A DNA stretch of 8,871 nucleotides, taken from the NCBI GenBank assembly GCA_016932295.1, contig JAFGDC010000228.1:1-8871 (forward strand), written 5' to 3'. The first letter of the stretch is position 1. Every line of letters begins with the position of its first letter. A program made the position numbers and the translations under genes. This document shows positions 6,205-8,871 of the stretch, piece after piece. This stretch comes from a candidate division CSSED10-310 bacterium (GTDB taxonomy: Bacteria > CSSED10-310 > JAFGDC01). The notes under the pieces are model-generated. The model did not search any database, was not told the DNA's origin, and saw only the letters and a program-made list of their open reading frames with translations.

Positions 6205-6622
6205 GGATATTTCGAACAGCTGTCAAACAAAGCAGAGGATTCCATGTCTCGATCGTTTTCTTCTGACGAGGCCTTCACCCGACGAGCCGCGCGGTTCGCG
6301 ACGGCTGCCGTCGGATGCGATAGTTCCGGACCGGCCGGGAACCGCATGAAGCAGGACGGGTCATCAGGAGTTGCGCACGAAAACGTGGCAATGGAATCCA
6401 GCCGCTGTACCAAGCCAGGGCATCATATTTCACCGCGACAGGCGCAGGGATAGCGCCTCGTATGGATACGAAGGGCTGCCAGAAGTTACAGGATGCCGAA
6501 ACCAGGACACATCACCGGCGTGAATCAAGGCGCATCGTCTACAACGTAATCCATTGTGAGTCAATGAGTTATCGCCAGAAGAAGAAACACGGGGGATGAC
6601 CACCGGCATGTGTTGAATCCGG
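6205..6622. other. Intergenic stretch, no supported gene
   Basis: This lies between the 3' ends of the peptidase fragment and the intact peptidase. A 69-codon plus-strand ORF at 6244-6453 has AGAGG five bases before its ATG but an unrecognised, Arg/Ser-rich product with no domain. Near the peptidase stop, ACCGG-N12-CCGGT is a weak inverted repeat without a T tract. No convincing terminator is seen for either flanking gene. Confidence 0.5.
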
Positions 6623-8506
6623 TCAGCACGTCTCGCACCTGCCGCCGAGATGTCTGGCCAGGAATTTCTCCGCTATCGCGTAGAACTTCAAACGATTTTC
6701 AGGGCGCATGAAGCCATGACCTTCGTCCGGAAAGAGGATATATTCATGCTCGATTCCCTTGTTCTTCATTGCATCGACTATCTGCTCCGATTCCGCCTGT
6801 TTGACGCGTGGGTCGTTGGCGCCCTGGGCGATGAGCATTGGGATCCTGATCTGATCCACCTTGAAGAGGGGTGACATGCTCCTGAGCAGATCCGGTTCCG
6901 TCTCCGGATCGCCCACCCGCTGCTTGAGGTTGGCCAGGAAGGTGGTCCAGTAAGGCGGGATGGATTCGATCAAGCTGGCGACATTACTGGGACCGAACAG
7001 GTCGATGGCGCAGGTGAAGTAATCCGGAGTGAACGTAGCGCCGACCAGGGCGGCGTAACCACCATATGAGCCGCCATAGACAGCTATCCTGTCTGGATCC
7101 GCGATTCCCTGTGCCACCACCCAGTCGGCGACATCGATCAGATCATCATGCATGGCCGCGGCCCATTGCTTGTCGCCTGCGTTGAGAAAGGCTTTACCGT
7201 ATCCCGTGGAGCCCCTGAAGTTGATCTGAAGGCAGGCATACCCGCGATTGGCGAACCACTGCGCTTCGGGATCATAACCCCAGGTATCCCGGTGGTGTGG
7301 ACCACCGTGGACATTCACCACCATGGGGAGCTTGGTCCGAGGCAAGCCGGCCGGACAGGTCAGGTAGGCATGGATGGCCAAACCGTCACGGGCGGTTACC
7401 GAGATCGGCTCCATGGTGGCAAGCGTATGATCCAGCAGAGCCGGTTGATTGTGAAACAGCAAGGTGCCGGAGCCGCTCTCGCGGTCATAGGCATAGAAGG
7501 AGATGGGTCCGTTATCGACATCAAAACCGACCAGCCAGATCCGGTCCTCATTGTCCCTGTTGTACACGTGGAAATCTCCACGCTGGAGGCTTTGCAGCCG
7601 TGCAAAGTCGTCCCTGATGGTCTCATCCAGCACCAGCCACTCATTGCGTTCCCGATAGAATGACACCGCCTGGACTTCCTTGGTATCCGGGTTGATAAAC
7701 ACAGAACCAATGTCATATTGCTGATCCGAGGCGATCTCGACCAAGGCGCCAGTGGCCAGATTCATGCGCATCAATGCCCCGGCATTGCGCCCCCTGGAAT
7801 CGAGCAGGTAGAGGCTGCCGCCGTCGCGGCTGAAACCCACGGGTCCGCTGGTCAGGCTGTCGACCACATCCCACTTCACCACCAGACGCCATTCATCCGC
7901 CTCAGTCTCCCGAACCAGCAGGTCGAACCCGCCGTCCGGCTTTGCCACCATGGCGCCTCGCACCTGCAGACAGGCATCCACAACCCAGCCCCCGACATTT
8001 CCCGGATTCTTGGCTACCAGGCGAAGCTCGCCTGAACCCAGGTCCAGGTGATACACATCATGAAACCGTTCATCCTCCTTGTTCATGGCGATGATCAATT
8101 CGTTGGGATACTGTTTGCTGTGCGCCTCTATCTGAATAGTCACCTTTTCGAAGGGTGTGTAGTCACGAGTCTCTCCCGTCTCGAGATCCACTCCGTACAG
8201 ACGCCAGTTTTCATCTCCGTCGCAATCCTGGAGATACAGAATGCGGCTGTTGTCCTGAGCCCAAAAGTACATGAAGATGCCGCGATGGTCATCCTCGGTG
8301 ACCGGCCTATCGTCCTCAGCGCCGATGGTTTTGACCCAGACATTCAACACATCGTCCACCGGCGCGATATACGCCATCTTTGTTCCATCCGGTGAGATCT
8401 TGGGTTTGGTCTTGACCGGATTCCCGAACAGCACGGCGCGTGGAATCAACGGGGTTGAAACTGCCGGTAAAACAAATGGCATTCCGAAACGATTGGTTCG
8501 ATTCAC
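6623..8506 (-). CDS. S9 family serine peptidase (prolyl oligopeptidase / acylaminoacyl-peptidase-like), 627 aa
   Basis: The start chosen is a GTG at 8504-8506, with AAGGAG six bases upstream. An ATG at 8675-8677 would add 57 residues without an SD and with no resemblance to the family, and an ATG at 8482 is a weaker alternative. The protein begins with the family's [12 protein letters not shown] and KISPDG blocks. A beta-propeller of Asp/Trp-rich blades ([20 protein letters not shown] and others) covers about 20-360. The alpha/beta-hydrolase domain spans about 368-627, with HGGP (oxyanion region, 400-403), GGSYGG (Ser480), GANDPRV (Asp565) and DEGHGF (His597), so the triad is complete. The family cleaves short peptides, often after Pro or at acylated N-termini; the propeller limits substrate size. 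There is no signal peptide, so it is probably cytoplasmic and acts in peptide turnover. It seems monocistronic. A diverged fragment of a paralog lies at 6022-6204 on the other strand. Confidence 0.93.
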   Translation of the reverse strand: MNRTNRFGMPFVLPAVSTPLIPRAVLFGNPVKTKPKISPDGTKMAYIAPVDDVLNVWVKTIGAEDDRPVTEDDHRGIFMYFWAQDNSRILYLQDCDGDENWRLYGVDLETGETRDYTPFEKVTIQIEAHSKQYPNELIIAMNKEDERFHDVYHLDLGSGELRLVAKNPGNVGGWVVDACLQVRGAMVAKPDGGFDLLVRETEADEWRLVVKWDVVDSLTSGPVGFSRDGGSLYLLDSRGRNAGALMRMNLATGALVEIASDQQYDIGSVFINPDTKEVQAVSFYRERNEWLVLDETIRDDFARLQSLQRGDFHVYNRDNEDRIWLVGFDVDNGPISFYAYDRESGSGTLLFHNQPALLDHTLATMEPISVTARDGLAIHAYLTCPAGLPRTKLPMVVNVHGGPHHRDTWGYDPEAQWFANRGYACLQINFRGSTGYGKAFLNAGDKQWAAAMHDDLIDVADWVVAQGIADPDRIAVYGGSYGGYAALVGATFTPDYFTCAIDLFGPSNVASLIESIPPYWTTFLANLKQRVGDPETEPDLLRSMSPLFKVDQIRIPMLIAQGANDPRVKQAESEQIVDAMKNKGIEHEYILFPDEGHGFMRPENRLKFYAIAEKFLARHLGGRCETC

Positions 8507-8544
8507 AACATGCTCCTTCCTGCAATCAGCATATTCAATTTTCC

Positions 8545-8571
8545 CGACCGGCCGCCGCTCGTCACCGGTCG
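8545..8571 (-). promoter_or_regulatory. Inverted repeat in the peptidase leader
   Basis: CGACCGG (8545-8551) and CCGGTCG (8565-8571) form a perfect 7-bp inverted repeat with a 13-base spacer, about 40 bases before the GTG start at 8506. It could be a leader hairpin or an operator. The rest of 8507-8775 shows a smaller CAGGC-N7-GCCTG hairpin (8597-8613) and no clear promoter. Confidence 0.35.
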
Positions 8572-8775
8572 CAACAGGACAAGAAATAATGCCTTCCAGG
8601 CTTAGCATGCCTGATCGGGAAGCGCAATAACCCCGCAACAACCCACATCCGCCGCCAATGAGTGGGAGTGGTGTCATGCGGGTTTACAGACACCGGGCGG
8701 GACAACAAACCTGCCGGCCATTAGCGACCGATGGATTGTCGCCGGGTGGAATTTCGTCCCGGATGCCGCATCGGA

Positions 8776-8871
8776 CTTTGGTTTCGATATACGCCTGAGG
8801 TGGCTCAGTAGAGAGGAGAGGCTGTCTGACGAAAAGCGCTTTCGTGTGCCTTCAGTGGTGTCTTTATCAGC
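8776..8871. repeat. Dispersed repeat, copy B, upstream of the S9 peptidase (may continue past the window)
   Basis: This is the same element as 634-720, in the same orientation: 48 of 57 bases match over 8776-8832. Its hairpin is ACGAAA-AGCGC-TTTCGT (8829-8845), where copy A has ACGCAA and TTGCGT; the changed base pair is kept as a pair. The following TGCCTTCAGTGGTG resembles copy A. It lies about 270 bases before the peptidase GTG. The right boundary may lie beyond the window. Confidence 0.7.

Noticed and set aside
6244..6453. 69-codon plus-strand ORF with a modest SD
   Set aside because: The composition is unremarkable and there is no recognisable motif or neighbour relationship; it may be chance in a stretch next to a decayed gene. 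Ortholog conservation would be needed to accept it.
8507..8677. 57-residue N-terminal extension of the S9 peptidase from an ATG at 8677
   Set aside because: There is no SD at that ATG, the sequence is unlike the family, and the GTG at 8506 has a well-placed AAGGAG.

Overview
The window is about 8.9 kb of GC-rich bacterial DNA, judged by eye. Shine-Dalgarno sites sit at every chosen start, signal peptides are Sec type, and a hairpin terminator is visible. It holds four protein genes and one gene remnant. The large exported parallel beta-helix proteins, one with a PKD domain, a Pro/Thr stalk and a hydrophobic-plus-basic C-terminus resembling the CTERM class, are typical of uncultured candidate-phylum bacteria with large secretomes. 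That placement is inference; nothing here fixes the taxon.

Layout. Positions 1-540 (minus) are the N-terminal 180 codons of a secreted alpha/beta hydrolase with a GHSMGGG nucleophile elbow; the gene runs off the left edge. Positions 541-1223 contain no gene. They hold a possible -10 box, copy A of a dispersed repeat (634-720), a three-unit 87-bp tandem array (917-1157) and a terminator (1181-1205). Positions 1224-3710 (minus) encode an 828-aa protein: signal peptide, beta-helix, PKD, second beta-helix, Pro/Thr stalk, CTERM-like tail. Positions 3711-4445 are the divergent intergenic region, with hairpin-rich leader sequence, an inverted solitary copy of the array core and a sigma70-type promoter overlapped by an inverted repeat. 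Positions 4446-5984 (plus) encode a second, 512-aa exported beta-helix protein with cysteine ladders and an all-beta-looking C-terminal domain. Immediately after it, about 6028-6204 (plus) is an orphan C-terminal fragment of an S9 serine peptidase. Positions 6623-8506 (minus) encode an intact 627-aa S9 prolyl-oligopeptidase-like peptidase that is a paralog of the fragment. Copy B of the dispersed repeat closes the window (8776-8871), again upstream of a hydrolase gene.

Functionally the window reads as cell-surface or secreted proteins (two beta-helix proteins sharing a homologous module, one exported hydrolase) plus a probably cytoplasmic peptidase, each seemingly transcribed alone. No defence system, CRISPR, RNA gene or transposase is visible. 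The most notable signals are non-coding: two dispersed repeat families, one flanking the large beta-helix gene in inverted orientation and the other lying upstream of both hydrolases, and the peptidase remnant, which marks a past rearrangement next to the second beta-helix gene.
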